64,000 nucleotides of DNA from Shewanella corallii. Lineage in GTDB: Bacteria > Pseudomonadota > Gammaproteobacteria > Enterobacterales > Shewanellaceae. Both the position numbers and the translations under genes were made by a program. The stretch is from positions 1 to 64,000 of the forward strand of contig NZ_JAKIKT010000004.1 in assembly GCF_023349125.1 (NCBI RefSeq), in the 5' to 3' direction. Below the pieces are notes generated by a model. The model worked only from the letters and a program-made list of their open reading frames with translations, did not search any database and was not told the DNA's origin. Position 1 is the first letter of the stretch. Each line of letters starts with the position of its first letter. Shown here piece by piece: positions 27,805 to 36,690 of the stretch.

Positions 27805-28887
27805 TCAGAGCTCAAGACACACTGCCACCCTGGGGGTCAACTTGGTCATTAACTCATAGGCAATAGTGCCAATATGCTCAGCAACTTCCTCTACTGGCAG
27901 AGCTTCGCCCCACAACAGCACATCATCGCCCACAACATCAGTGGCATCGGGCCCCAAATCCACAGTCAGCATATCCATGGACACCCGGCCAACCACAGGT
28001 ACCCTGCGGCCATTGATCCAAACAGGAGTGCCTTCCGGCGCATTGCGTGGATAACCATCACCATAGCCAATAGCGACCACGCCCAGACGGGTATCGCGGT
28101 CAGCATGCCAGTATCCGCCATAGCCAACAGGCTGACCAGATTTGTGCTCCCGAACTGAGATCAGGCGCGACTTAAGATCCATCGCAGGTTTCAAGCCATG
28201 GTTGGTACCCAGATCGCCGGTCACAGGAGAGATACCGTAAAGTGCGATGCCCGGGCGTATCCAATCTCTGCGACTGTCCGGCCAGAACAGAGCACCGGCG
28301 GAATTGGCAATAGAGCGCTCGCCAATCAACCCTGACGTCAGCGTATCGAACACCTTGAGCTGATATCCTGTGTAATCCTGCTCTGGTTCATCGGCGCGGG
28401 AGAAATGTGTCATCAGATGCACAGGTTTAGCCACATTTGGACAAGCCAACAGACGCTGATACACAGATTCAAACTGCTCAGCCACAAAGCCAAGCCTGTG
28501 CATACCCGAGTCGACTTTCATCCACACTGTGACCGGTTTATCCAGTTGTGCCTGCTCCAGCATCTCCAGCTGAGACTCATGGTGCACAACTGTATCGATA
28601 CCATGAGTCACCAGCAATGGCAGATCTTCGGCCCGGAAGAAGCCTTCCAACAAAAGTAGTTTGGCCTTAACACCGCCGTCACGCAGCGCCAGCGCCTCTT
28701 CAAGTCGGGCAAGACCGAAGCCGTCTGCTTTACCATCCAGGTGGCCAGCGACATTAAGCAGCCCATGACCATAGGCATTGGCTTTGACCACAGCAAGCAC
28801 CTTGCTTGCCGGAGCCAGGACCTTAAGTCTGCTCAGGTTATGGGTCAGTGCGCCAAGACGGATCTCGGCTCGGGGAAAAGGTTTCAA
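27805..28887 (-). CDS. alr: Alanine racemase
   Basis: PLP enzyme making D-alanine for peptidoglycan. The 360-residue protein has the PLP lysine K35 in [10 protein letters not shown] and the second base Y256 in GYGGYW. Y256 sits 19 residues before the tyrosine of AIGYGDG, the spacing seen in the characterised Geobacillus racemase. It starts at TTG 28887, with AGGGTG upstream and no ATG fitting. It lies 38 bp after dnaB on the same strand, the E. coli dnaB-alr order. Confidence 0.95.
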   Translation of the reverse strand: MKPFPRAEIRLGALTHNLSRLKVLAPASKVLAVVKANAYGHGLLNVAGHLDGKADGFGLARLEEALALRDGGVKAKLLLLEGFFRAEDLPLLVTHGIDTVVHHESQLEMLEQAQLDKPVTVWMKVDSGMHRLGFVAEQFESVYQRLLACPNVAKPVHLMTHFSRADEPEQDYTGYQLKVFDTLTSGLIGERSIANSAGALFWPDSRRDWIRPGIALYGISPVTGDLGTNHGLKPAMDLKSRLISVREHKSGQPVGYGGYWHADRDTRLGVVAIGYGDGYPRNAPEGTPVWINGRRVPVVGRVSMDMLTVDLGPDATDVVGDDVLLWGEALPVEEVAEHIGTIAYELMTKLTPRVAVCLEL

Positions 28888-28925
28888 AAACGCACCCTGT
28901 AATAAATGATTGGGCTTTGCAGCGA

Positions 28926-30338
28926 TTAATCTTCTTCAAATACCAGTGGACCAGCATAGTTGTCGAAGCGGGAGAAGTGACCCTGGAAGGTCAAACGCAC
29001 ACGACCAATTGGGCCGTTACGCTGCTTACCGATAATGATTTCAGCCGTTCCCTTGTCAGAAGAGTCATCGTTATACACCTCATCACGATAAATAAACATG
29101 ATGAGGTCGGCATCCTGCTCGATAGAACCGGATTCACGGAGATCCGAGTTTACCGGGCGCTTATCGGCGCGTTGTTCAAGCGAGCGGTTAAGCTGGGACA
29201 GTGCAATCACTGGAATTTCCAGCTCTTTGGCGAGCGCCTTGAGAGAGCGGGAGATTTCGGCAATCTCCAAAGTACGGTTATCTGCCAGAGCCGGCACCTG
29301 CATCAGCTGCAAGTAGTCGACCATGATCATAGACAGGCCGCCGTACTCACGGGCAATACGACGGGCACGGCTGCGCACTTCTGTTGGCGTCAGACCAGAG
29401 CTGTCATCGATATACATCTTGCCCTGCTCCAGCATCAGTCCCATGGTGGAGGAAACGCGGGCCCAGTCATCATCATCCAACTGACCGGTACGGATCTTGG
29501 TTTGGTCAACCCGGCCCAGAGAGGCCAGCATACGCATCATGATCTGTTCCGAGGGCATCTCAAGACTGAAGATAAGCACAGGCTTGTCTTCATTCATGGC
29601 AGCCTGCTCACACAGGTTCATGGCAAAGGTGGTTTTACCCATGGAAGGACGGGCCGCCACGATAATCAGGTCACCGGACTGGAAACCGGCAGTCATGCCA
29701 TCCAGGTCCTGGAAGCCACTGGACACACCGGTCACACCATTGTGTGGGTTGTTGTACAACTGCTCAATACGGTCAACCGTCTTTTCCAGAATCGACTTGA
29801 TACCTTCAGGACCGCTTTCGGCACTGTTGGCTCTTTGCTCAGCAATCTTGAATACCTTGGTTTCGGCAAAGTCGAGCAAAGCGCTCGAGTCGCGGCCTTC
29901 CGGGTTATAACCTGAGTCAGCGATCTCCTGGGCAACCCGGATCAACTCGCGGACTACCGCGCGCTCGCGCACGATCTCTGCGTAGGAAACAATGTTGCCG
30001 GCACTTGGGGTGTTCTTGGCAATCTCACCCAAATAGGCAAAGCCACCGGCATCTTCCAGCTCGTTTTCCAGCTCCAGCTGCTCAGACACTGTCACCAAAT
30101 CGATAGGCTGACCGGACTCAACCAGTTTCTCCATGGAGGAGAAGATCATTCTGTGGGAGCGGGAATAGAAGTCTTCCCGGACGATAGCCTCTGCGACCTT
30201 ATCCCAGGCTTCGGTGTCCAACATCAGACCACCCAATACAGACTGCTCCGCCTCCAGCGAATGTGGAGGCAGCTTCAGGGCTTCAACCTGAGGATCCCTG
30301 GGTTTCTTTTTGGCCTTAAATGCACCTTGCTGAGACAT
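28926..30338 (-). CDS. dnaB: Replicative DNA helicase
   Basis: Hexameric 5'-3' helicase of the chromosomal replication fork, binding DnaG through its N-terminal domain. The 470-residue protein has the helical N-terminal domain (about 25-130), a linker, and a RecA-type ATPase domain with Walker A RPSMGKTT (230-237), Walker [11 protein letters not shown], and the arginine-containing [16 protein letters not shown] region. GGGAGAG precedes the ATG. No intein is present. Confidence 0.98.
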   Translation of the reverse strand: MSQQGAFKAKKKPRDPQVEALKLPPHSLEAEQSVLGGLMLDTEAWDKVAEAIVREDFYSRSHRMIFSSMEKLVESGQPIDLVTVSEQLELENELEDAGGFAYLGEIAKNTPSAGNIVSYAEIVRERAVVRELIRVAQEIADSGYNPEGRDSSALLDFAETKVFKIAEQRANSAESGPEGIKSILEKTVDRIEQLYNNPHNGVTGVSSGFQDLDGMTAGFQSGDLIIVAARPSMGKTTFAMNLCEQAAMNEDKPVLIFSLEMPSEQIMMRMLASLGRVDQTKIRTGQLDDDDWARVSSTMGLMLEQGKMYIDDSSGLTPTEVRSRARRIAREYGGLSMIMVDYLQLMQVPALADNRTLEIAEISRSLKALAKELEIPVIALSQLNRSLEQRADKRPVNSDLRESGSIEQDADLIMFIYRDEVYNDDSSDKGTAEIIIGKQRNGPIGRVRLTFQGHFSRFDNYAGPLVFEED

Positions 30339-30464
30339 TGACTCTCCCGATTACAACAGCATTACAAATATGATATAACCCCACAGGCCTTACACCTGTG
30401 GATTACAAAAAACTTTCCGTTTGCCCTACAAAACTGACATAAAAATCAACAATAAGGAATGAAC

Positions 30465-32660
30465 ATGCGTAACGCATTGGTCGCAGCCCTGATGCTGTCA
30501 TCCGGCGCCGCCCTCGCCGATGAGGGACAATGGCAACCCTACCAAATGCCTGCTATTGCAGACAAACTGAAGCAGAGAGGGATAGATATCCCGGCACAAC
30601 AACTGGCTGACCTGAGTCAGTATCCGATGAATGCGGTAGTAGGACTGGGGTATTGTACCGCCAGTTTTGTGTCTCCTAAAGGCTTAGTTGTCACCAATCA
30701 TCACTGTGCCTACCGCGCCATCCAGTACAACACTAAACCTGAACACAATTATCTGGAGCTTGGCTTTCTGGCAAGCACTTTGGATAAGGAGCCCAGCGCA
30801 GGTCCGAATGAACGCCTCTATGTGACTGAGGCCGTTACTGACGTGACCGCTAAAGTCACCGCCAACCTGCCAACAGAGCCCCTGGCCCGCTATGAAGCCA
30901 TTGAAGCCAACAAGAAAGCCCTGATCAAAGAGTGCGAGGCCGATGACAACTATCGCTGCTCAGTTCGCAGCTTCCACAATGGCCTGGAATACTATCTGAT
31001 CAAACAGTTGATCATTCGCGACGTACGCCTGGTATACGCACCACCGGAAAGCGTTGGCGGCTATGGCGGTGATATCGATAACTTTGAGTTCCCACGCCAC
31101 AGTGGTGACTTTACCTTCCTGCGTGCTTATGTAGGCAAGGATGGCAAACCTGCTCCTTACTCAGAAGATAACGTCCCCTATGTGCCCAAGAGCTACCTCA
31201 AGGTAAATGCTGACGGCGTGAAAGCCGGTGACGGTGTGTTTGTCGCGGGCTACCCGGGCTCAACCAGCCGCTACCGCCTGACGTCAGAGCTGGAGTTTGC
31301 CTCTGATTGGCTGTATCCGGTTCTGGCCGACAGATACCAGCGTCAAATAGATACCATTGAAGCCATGGGCGCCGACAATGAAGATATCAGTATCAAGTAC
31401 GCAGGTACCCTGGCGGGCAATGCCAACCGTATGAAGAAACTGAATGGTCTGCTGGACGGCTTCCGTGCCACTGACATTGCCGGTATCAAGCAATCCAGAG
31501 AAGATGCCTTTGTCGATTGGCTCAAACAGAGCCCGGCAATGAACCCCAAGCTGGTACAGGAGCTCGAGTCCCTGATTGCTGAAAACCAGGAGGCGATTCA
31601 AACCAGCTTCTACTTCAAGAATGCCCAGTCCAGCACCTTGCTGAATGCAGCCAATCGTCTGTATCGACTGGCGAAAGAGAAACAAAAGCCGGATGCGCAG
31701 CGCGAATCAGGTTACCAGGAGCGGGATATGAAGCTGTTTGAGGCCAGCCTCAAGCGTATCAATCGCAGCTTCGAGCAATCAGTGGATAAAACCCTGTGGT
31801 TGCAGGATATCCAGGCTTATCAAGGCCAATCCCATAAAGTCGCGGTACTGGATGAACTGCTTACCTACGACAACCATGCCTCATTGCAAGACAAGATCGC
31901 TGGTATGTACTCACTGACGGGATTAACCGACGCCGACACCCGTCTGCAGTGGATGGATAAGTCACCGGAAGATTTCGAAAACAGCGCAGATCCTTTTATC
32001 CGTTTGGCTGTCGCCCTGTACGATGAAAACATGGCGCTGGAGAAAGCGGAAAAAGAACTGGCAGGCAGACTGTCCATGGCACGCCCTGACTATATGGCTG
32101 CAGTGATCGATTACTATAAAGCCAATGATTGGCCGGTATATCCGGATGCCAACGGCACTCTGCGTATCACCTATGGCATGGTAGATGGCTATCAGTCCCG
32201 TGACGCCCTGTACAAACAACCCTTTACCCGCCTCGAAGGTATCACCGCCAAGCACACAGGTGTAGAGCCTTTCAATGCACCGCAAAAGGTCCTGGATGCC
32301 ATTGCCAAAGGCGATATGGGTGAGCATAAGGTAGAGTCTGTGTACGCGGATGGCCGCGGCTTGATTTGTCGTCTGTTCTCCTGCCTTGATAAGCCGGAGG
32401 AGTTCAACTCAGTGCCGGTTAACTTCCTCTCCAGCGTAGATACTACAGGTGGCAACTCGGGCTCACCGGTTTTCAACGGTAAAGGCGAACTTGTGGGTCT
32501 TAACTTTGATTCCACCTATGAAGCCATTACCAAGGACTGGTTCTTTAACCCCACCATCACTCGCGCAGTGCACGTAGATATCCGCTACGTACTCTGGATG
32601 ATGGACAAGGTGGATAACGCTCAGAACCTGATTGAAGAACTGGATGTGGTCAGGGACTAA
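30465..32660 (+). CDS. S46 family serine dipeptidyl-peptidase (DPP7/DPP11-like)
   Basis: Periplasmic protease that removes dipeptides from the N-terminus of peptides. The 731-residue precursor has a signal peptide ending SSGAALA. It has the HH of VVTNHHCAYRA (79-80), an aspartate in FPRHSGDF, and the nucleophile S665 in GGNSGSPVFNG. The residue that decides specificity in DPP7 (Gly) and DPP11 (Arg), 18 after the serine, is Ser683 here (NFDSTYEA), so substrate preference is open. ATG 30465 has AAGGA 6 nt upstream; ATG 30459 sits directly on it. Confidence 0.92.
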   Translation: MRNALVAALMLSSGAALADEGQWQPYQMPAIADKLKQRGIDIPAQQLADLSQYPMNAVVGLGYCTASFVSPKGLVVTNHHCAYRAIQYNTKPEHNYLELGFLASTLDKEPSAGPNERLYVTEAVTDVTAKVTANLPTEPLARYEAIEANKKALIKECEADDNYRCSVRSFHNGLEYYLIKQLIIRDVRLVYAPPESVGGYGGDIDNFEFPRHSGDFTFLRAYVGKDGKPAPYSEDNVPYVPKSYLKVNADGVKAGDGVFVAGYPGSTSRYRLTSELEFASDWLYPVLADRYQRQIDTIEAMGADNEDISIKYAGTLAGNANRMKKLNGLLDGFRATDIAGIKQSREDAFVDWLKQSPAMNPKLVQELESLIAENQEAIQTSFYFKNAQSSTLLNAANRLYRLAKEKQKPDAQRESGYQERDMKLFEASLKRINRSFEQSVDKTLWLQDIQAYQGQSHKVAVLDELLTYDNHASLQDKIAGMYSLTGLTDADTRLQWMDKSPEDFENSADPFIRLAVALYDENMALEKAEKELAGRLSMARPDYMAAVIDYYKANDWPVYPDANGTLRITYGMVDGYQSRDALYKQPFTRLEGITAKHTGVEPFNAPQKVLDAIAKGDMGEHKVESVYADGRGLICRLFSCLDKPEEFNSVPVNFLSSVDTTGGNSGSPVFNGKGELVGLNFDSTYEAITKDWFFNPTITRAVHVDIRYVLWMMDKVDNAQNLIEELDVVRD

Positions 32661-32673
32661 GCCCCCCAAATAA

Positions 32674-32700
32674 CAAAACCAGCCTGCGGGCTGGTTTTTT
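32674..32700 (+). terminator. Rho-independent terminator of the S46 peptidase gene
   Basis: Stem AACCAGCC/GGCTGGTT with a TGC loop and a T-run, 14 bp past the peptidase stop. Confidence 0.9.
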
Positions 32701-32737
32701 ATTGCCTGAAGAGGCTATTACGCTAAATTTCAGACAT

Positions 32738-32767
32738 AAAAAAACACCGCCGGTCGGCGGTGTTTTT
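32738..32767 (-). terminator. Rho-independent terminator of the rpsF-priB-rpsR-rplI operon
   Basis: Stem ACACCGCCG/CGGCGGTGT with T-runs on both strands, 16 bp past the rplI stop on the minus strand. Confidence 0.9.
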
Positions 32768-32782
32768 CAAAACCAATCGTAA

Positions 32783-33235
32783 TTAGGCTTCTGCAACAAC
32801 AGAAACTTTAACGATAGTTTTAACTTCAGTGTGCAGGGCAACTTCAACTTCGAACTCACCAGTAGTGCGCAGAGCACCGTGTGGCAGACGAACTTCAGCT
32901 TTGCTCAGCTCAACGCCAGCAGCAGTAACTGCATCAGCGATGTCGCGAGTACCTACAGAACCAAACAGTTTGCCTTCGTCACCAGCTTTAGAAGCGATTA
33001 CAACAGCTTCCAGAGCAGCAATCTTCTCAGCGCGCTCGTTGGCAGCACCCAGTTCAGCAGCCATTTTGGCTTCCAGTTCAGCGCGGCGAGCTTCGAACAC
33101 TTCAGTGTTAGCAGCGTTAGCTACAACTGCTTTGCCTTTAGGCAGCAGGTAGTTACGAGCGTAGCCAGCTTTAACAGAAACTTGGTCACCCAGGTTGCCC
33201 AGGTTAGCGATTTTATCAAGCAGAATAACGTTCAT
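32783..33235 (-). CDS. rplI: 50S ribosomal protein L9
   Basis: Large-subunit protein with two RNA-binding domains joined by a long helix. The 150-residue protein starts [19 protein letters not shown], the standard L9 N-terminus. AGAGGAA lies upstream of ATG 33235, so this is preferred over the ATG two codons earlier. The C-terminal domain reads [15 protein letters not shown]. It is the last gene of the rpsF-priB-rpsR-rplI operon. Confidence 0.98.
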   Translation of the reverse strand: MNVILLDKIANLGNLGDQVSVKAGYARNYLLPKGKAVVANAANTEVFEARRAELEAKMAAELGAANERAEKIAALEAVVIASKAGDEGKLFGSVGTRDIADAVTAAGVELSKAEVRLPHGALRTTGEFEVEVALHTEVKTIVKVSVVAEA

Positions 33236-33265
33236 TATCAATTCCTCTAGCTAGAACAGTGCCGA

Positions 33266-33505
<240 letters not shown>

Positions 33506-33811
33506 CTAAGTTTTCAATTCGACATTTTCAGCGTGGACAATCAAACGGTTTTGACCGTTTCGACTCTGCTGCAGGGCAATAAACCCTTCAACTTCAACTT
33601 CCACACCGGTTTTCAGTTTGTCTGTTACGCCTTTAAAGCGATCACCACTCAATACCACCTGAATCTGACAGTACACATTCCTCAGCATGTCTGCTTCGAA
33701 GCGTTGAGACCTATGCTCAATTGTGAGTACGCAATGCGCGATACCCGCAGGACTGTCAAATTGTCTGGACCTAAGAATGTGCCCAGACAGCACCAGGCGA
33801 TTGGTGGTCAC
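33506..33811 (-). CDS. priB: Primosomal replication protein N (PriB)
   Basis: Single-strand-binding OB-fold protein that helps PriA restart stalled forks. The 101-residue protein has the family N-terminus TTNRLVLSGHI and the OB-fold strands up to LQQSRNGQNRLIVHAENVEL. It starts at GTG 33811 with only a weak ribosome binding site, 8 bp after rpsF, suggesting coupled, low-level translation between two ribosomal protein genes, as in enterobacteria. Confidence 0.95.
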   Translation of the reverse strand: MTTNRLVLSGHILRSRQFDSPAGIAHCVLTIEHRSQRFEADMLRNVYCQIQVVLSGDRFKGVTDKLKTGVEVEVEGFIALQQSRNGQNRLIVHAENVELKT

Positions 33812-33819
33812 AGATAAAC

Positions 33820-34221
33820 TTACTCAGCAGATTCTTCAGCGTTTTCTTTAACTTCTTCAGTAGCTTTTTCAGCGGCAGCTGCACGACGTGAATCACGCTC
33901 GTCTTTTGCCTTAGCCATTGGAGAAGCTTCAGTGATGGCAGCTTTAGTGCGCATAACCATGCTACGCAGAACAGCGTCGTTGAAACGGAAAGCAGTCTCC
34001 AGCTCTTCGATAGACTCAGCAGTAGCTTCTACGTTCATCAGAATGTAGTGAGCCTTGTGCAGGTCTTGAATTGGGTAAGCCAGTTGACGACGACCCCAGT
34101 CTTCCATACGGTGAATGGTGCCATTCGCTTCAGTGATGATACCAGTGTAACGTTCAATCATACCTGGTACTTGTTCACTCTGATCTGGGTGAACCATGAA
34201 TACGATTTCGTAATGACGCAT
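33820..34221 (-). CDS. rpsF: 30S ribosomal protein S6
   Basis: Small-subunit platform protein. The 133-residue protein begins [21 protein letters not shown] and has the S6 core [10 protein letters not shown], followed by an acidic Glu/Ala-rich tail (about 112-133), the region that RimK glutamylates in E. coli S6. GGAG precedes the ATG. It is the first gene of the operon, with a leader carrying an S6:S18 regulatory hairpin. Confidence 0.98.
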   Translation of the reverse strand: MRHYEIVFMVHPDQSEQVPGMIERYTGIITEANGTIHRMEDWGRRQLAYPIQDLHKAHYILMNVEATAESIEELETAFRFNDAVLRSMVMRTKAAITEASPMAKAKDERDSRRAAAAEKATEEVKENAEESAE

Positions 34222-34244
34222 TTATTGCTCCTTACGGGTTTGTA

Positions 34245-34279
34245 GCCTCGGTATTGGCTCAGTCAGACCAAATGGAGGC
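34245..34279 (-). ncRNA. S6:S18 ribosomal leader element
   Basis: In the rpsF leader, minus-strand RNA forms a hairpin in which GCCTC (34275-34279) pairs with GAGGC (34245-34249) and ATTTGG pairs with CCAAT, leaving a bulge with ACC followed by the pairing G. A CCG in such a bulge is the recognised feature of the S6:S18-binding leader, which mimics their 16S rRNA site and represses the operon when the proteins are in excess. The fold was found by eye. Confidence 0.55.
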
Positions 34280-34312
34280 AAGGAACGAGAAAGTGACTGA
34301 TTAAGGCGCGTG

Positions 34313-34341
34313 ATAGTACATAAACCCGACAGGAAACTCAA
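34313..34341 (-). promoter_or_regulatory. Putative rpsF operon promoter
   Basis: Minus-strand TTGAGT (34336-34341) and TACTAT (34313-34318) are 17 bp apart, followed by a GC-rich discriminator (CACGCGCC) as in stringently controlled ribosomal promoters. The leader is about 85 nt. The remaining part of the 355-bp gap up to 34576 holds no gene I can support. Confidence 0.5.
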
Positions 34342-34497
34342 TAGCCTGCAGCATTTTCCCCGCAGATTCCCACATCCGTCACTCCCACTATTATCTAAGC
34401 AGGTAAAAACCATCAGCAAGTGTGGAACAAAATCTTTGTTTTACAAGCAGCTGGTAAACATTCAATAACTCAGCCCCAGTGACACGCCGCTACAGCC

Positions 34498-34525
34498 TTG
34501 CGCTACACGGCATTCTTTGTATGAT
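34498..34525 (+). promoter_or_regulatory. Putative promoter of the DUF481 gene
   Basis: TTGCGC (34498-34503) and TATGAT (34520-34525) are separated by 16 bp, giving a leader of about 45 nt before ATG 34577. Confidence 0.4.
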
Positions 34526-34576
34526 GTAGGGCGCCAAATATGATTCACCAAGCATTCCGACAGAACAAGAACAACA

Positions 34577-35323
34577 ATGCCAAGACTTGCTTATTCTCTA
34601 CTGACTTTAACACTGCTGGCCGCTCCGGCGATGGCACTGGTTCCCCCCGATTATCAGGAACCCCCAAGTGACTTCAAAGCCGAAGTAGAAACCGGATTTC
34701 AGCTCAACACAGGTAACACTGAATCAACCAGCTTTAACGGCCGCACCAAATTGGTGTATGACACCAGCAATGCCAGACAGGAAGGTACGCTGAAAGCCTA
34801 TTTTGCGTCGGATTCTGAAAAAACCACATCTGAGAAGTATGATCTGCAGCTGCAGTCAAACTACAAACTCAATGGTGGATATGTGTATGGACGGGGTGAC
34901 TTCACCTGGGACCAATTTGGTTCCTATACCGAGATCTTCACTGTTTCTTCCGGTTATGGTTTTGACGCTATCTCAGACGAGGATACCAAGTTAAGTCTGG
35001 AAGTCGGTCCGGGTTACCGATATAACCTGCCTCAGGAGAATGATGAACAACCTGACCCTATCGCCGAAAAAGATCTGATCCTGCGATTGGCAGCCAAGTT
35101 CGAACAAAGGATTCATGAGTACACCAGCCTGACTGCCGATATCACCACAGAAGTGGGAGATAACAACAATACTGTGTCTCTGGATATGTCGTACAAGAAC
35201 ACCATCTTCCTGAACTGGGCATTTAAAGTAGGCTTCAACATCAAATACACAGAGATAGTCCCGGTTGGCACCAAGCAAACCGACACCATCTCAACCTTTA
35301 ACCTGCTTTATACCTTCCAGTAA
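34577..35323 (+). CDS. DUF481 (YdiY-like) outer-membrane protein
   Basis: Predicted outer-membrane beta-barrel of the DUF481 family, sometimes called salt-induced outer-membrane protein; biochemical role unknown. The 248-residue precursor has a signal peptide ending APAMA. The family start motif is present (VETGFQLNTGNTES, then FNGRTKLVYD), with strand-like alternation to the end. It stands alone with its own promoter, convergent with the next gene. Confidence 0.85.
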   Translation: MPRLAYSLLTLTLLAAPAMALVPPDYQEPPSDFKAEVETGFQLNTGNTESTSFNGRTKLVYDTSNARQEGTLKAYFASDSEKTTSEKYDLQLQSNYKLNGGYVYGRGDFTWDQFGSYTEIFTVSSGYGFDAISDEDTKLSLEVGPGYRYNLPQENDEQPDPIAEKDLILRLAAKFEQRIHEYTSLTADITTEVGDNNNTVSLDMSYKNTIFLNWAFKVGFNIKYTEIVPVGTKQTDTISTFNLLYTFQ

Positions 35324-35340
35324 GACTGTGGGCTGCTGCC

Positions 35341-35865
35341 CTATACAAGCCCGGAGTTTGGGTAAGCATCAATAAAACGCTGCAGCACAGCTGTGGCGTT
35401 TTTTTCTCCCTGCTGCTCAGCCTGCAAATAATCAAAGATCGCCGTCTCATGCTTATCTACCAGATAAAACAGAGGCCAGAACCCACCGGCACGCTCAGAC
35501 TGATCCCGATACTGCTGTTGATAAGGCTCAACCCAGTCGACCAGGGTGTCTATCAACTCAGGCCAGCCAAGATTGAGCCAGACATCAGCATCTTTAATCC
35601 CCTGAGCCCGCATTAAGGGATCATCCAGGTCACAAGGCACCTCAAGCGTCGGCAGGTGAGCTGCCATAATGGCCGCAGTAATCTGCTCGACCTTCAGCAA
35701 CAACTCCAATGCAGGCCGCTGCGCCGCTTCATCTGTATATCCCTGATAATGGGTCAGCATATGAGTAAAAAAAGCGATACCATAAACTTCACCACGGAAG
35801 GCCCCTGCCAACTGCGCCAGCAGGACTTCGGGTGAGGTTTCCAGGTTCAGAGAGCCGTCAGACAT
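35341..35865 (-). CDS. Conserved hypothetical cytosolic protein
   Basis: I do not recognise this 174-residue protein. It has no signal peptide or membrane span, is acidic and probably all-helical, and contains a His-rich segment (FFTHMLTHYQGYTDEAAQRP) and conserved-looking Trp residues (VWLNLGWPELIDTLVDWVEPYQQQY). A helical-bundle fold similar to ferritin-like or DUF-type stress proteins is possible but unproven. GGAAT precedes the ATG. It is separated from rlmB by a terminator and converges on the DUF481 gene. Confidence 0.7.
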   Translation of the reverse strand: MSDGSLNLETSPEVLLAQLAGAFRGEVYGIAFFTHMLTHYQGYTDEAAQRPALELLLKVEQITAAIMAAHLPTLEVPCDLDDPLMRAQGIKDADVWLNLGWPELIDTLVDWVEPYQQQYRDQSERAGGFWPLFYLVDKHETAIFDYLQAEQQGEKNATAVLQRFIDAYPNSGLV

Positions 35866-35904
35866 GGTTATTCCAATCCAGAGTCAATTAGAGCCTATAA
35901 AACC

Positions 35905-35932
35905 AAAAAAGGTGCCCGAAGGCACCTTTTTT
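35905..35932 (-). terminator. Rho-independent terminator of the rnr-rlmB operon
   Basis: Stem GGTGCC/GGCACC with a CGAA loop flanked by six A and six T, 15 bp past the rlmB stop on the minus strand. Confidence 0.9.
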
Positions 35933-35946
35933 ATCGACCGGTCGGA

Positions 35947-36687
35947 TCAGCCCAGTCGCTGACGCACAGCCTCAAACAGACAAATACCTGTGGCCACTGA
36001 CACGTTCAGGCTGGATACACTGCCCGCCATGGGAATAGACACCAGGGTATCGCAACATTCGCGGCTAAGGCGGCGCAGTCCCTTACCTTCAGCGCCCATG
36101 GCTATCGCCAGAGGGCCTTTCAGTTGCGCCTGATACAGGTCGCAATCAGCTTCACCGGCAGTACCGATAATCCACACGCCTTTCTCCTGCAGGTGACGCA
36201 TGGAGCGAGCCAGGTTGGTCACCTGGAACAGAGGTACAGTCTCAGCAGCACCGCAGGCGACTTTACTCACAGTGGCGGTCAGGCTGACTGAGTTGTCTTT
36301 GGGCACGATAATGCCATGCACACCAGCAGCATCTGCGTTACGCAAACAGGCCCCCAGATTATGAGGGTCAGTTACGCCATCCAGGATCAGCAAAAATGGC
36401 GTGTCCTGTTTGTCCAGCAAGTCATCCAGATCATGTTCAGTCAGCGCCTTGGCCGGTTTCACCCGGGCAACAACGCCCTGATGCTGAGTACTGCCGGCTT
36501 TCTCATCCAGCACTTTGCGAGAGGTCTGTGGCATGGAGATGCCATACTCACGGGCCAGCTGGATCAAAGGCGCTACACGCTCATCCAAACGTCCCTGCAT
36601 TAAAAACAGCTCCAGGATCCGCTCTGGGCTGTGCTTCAGCACTGATTCCACTGCGTGGATACCGAAAATAAACTCTTGCTTTTTCAT
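35947..36687 (-). CDS. rlmB: 23S rRNA (guanosine-2'-O-)-methyltransferase (Gm2251)
   Basis: SPOUT methyltransferase that modifies G2251 of 23S rRNA. The 246-residue protein has an N-terminal substrate-binding domain ([10 protein letters not shown]) and the SPOUT knot motifs [28 protein letters not shown] and [18 protein letters not shown]. The ATG lies 3 bp after the rnr stop, so it is cotranscribed with rnr, as in many gammaproteobacteria. Confidence 0.97.
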   Translation of the reverse strand: MKKQEFIFGIHAVESVLKHSPERILELFLMQGRLDERVAPLIQLAREYGISMPQTSRKVLDEKAGSTQHQGVVARVKPAKALTEHDLDDLLDKQDTPFLLILDGVTDPHNLGACLRNADAAGVHGIIVPKDNSVSLTATVSKVACGAAETVPLFQVTNLARSMRHLQEKGVWIIGTAGEADCDLYQAQLKGPLAIAMGAEGKGLRRLSRECCDTLVSIPMAGSVSSLNVSVATGICLFEAVRQRLG

Positions 36688-36690
36688 CTG

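Noticed and set aside
28848..29915. A 355-codon plus-strand frame opposite dnaB and the start of alr
   Set aside because: Fully antisense to dnaB with His/Thr/Gln-rich low-information sequence and no domain. Treated as a shadow.
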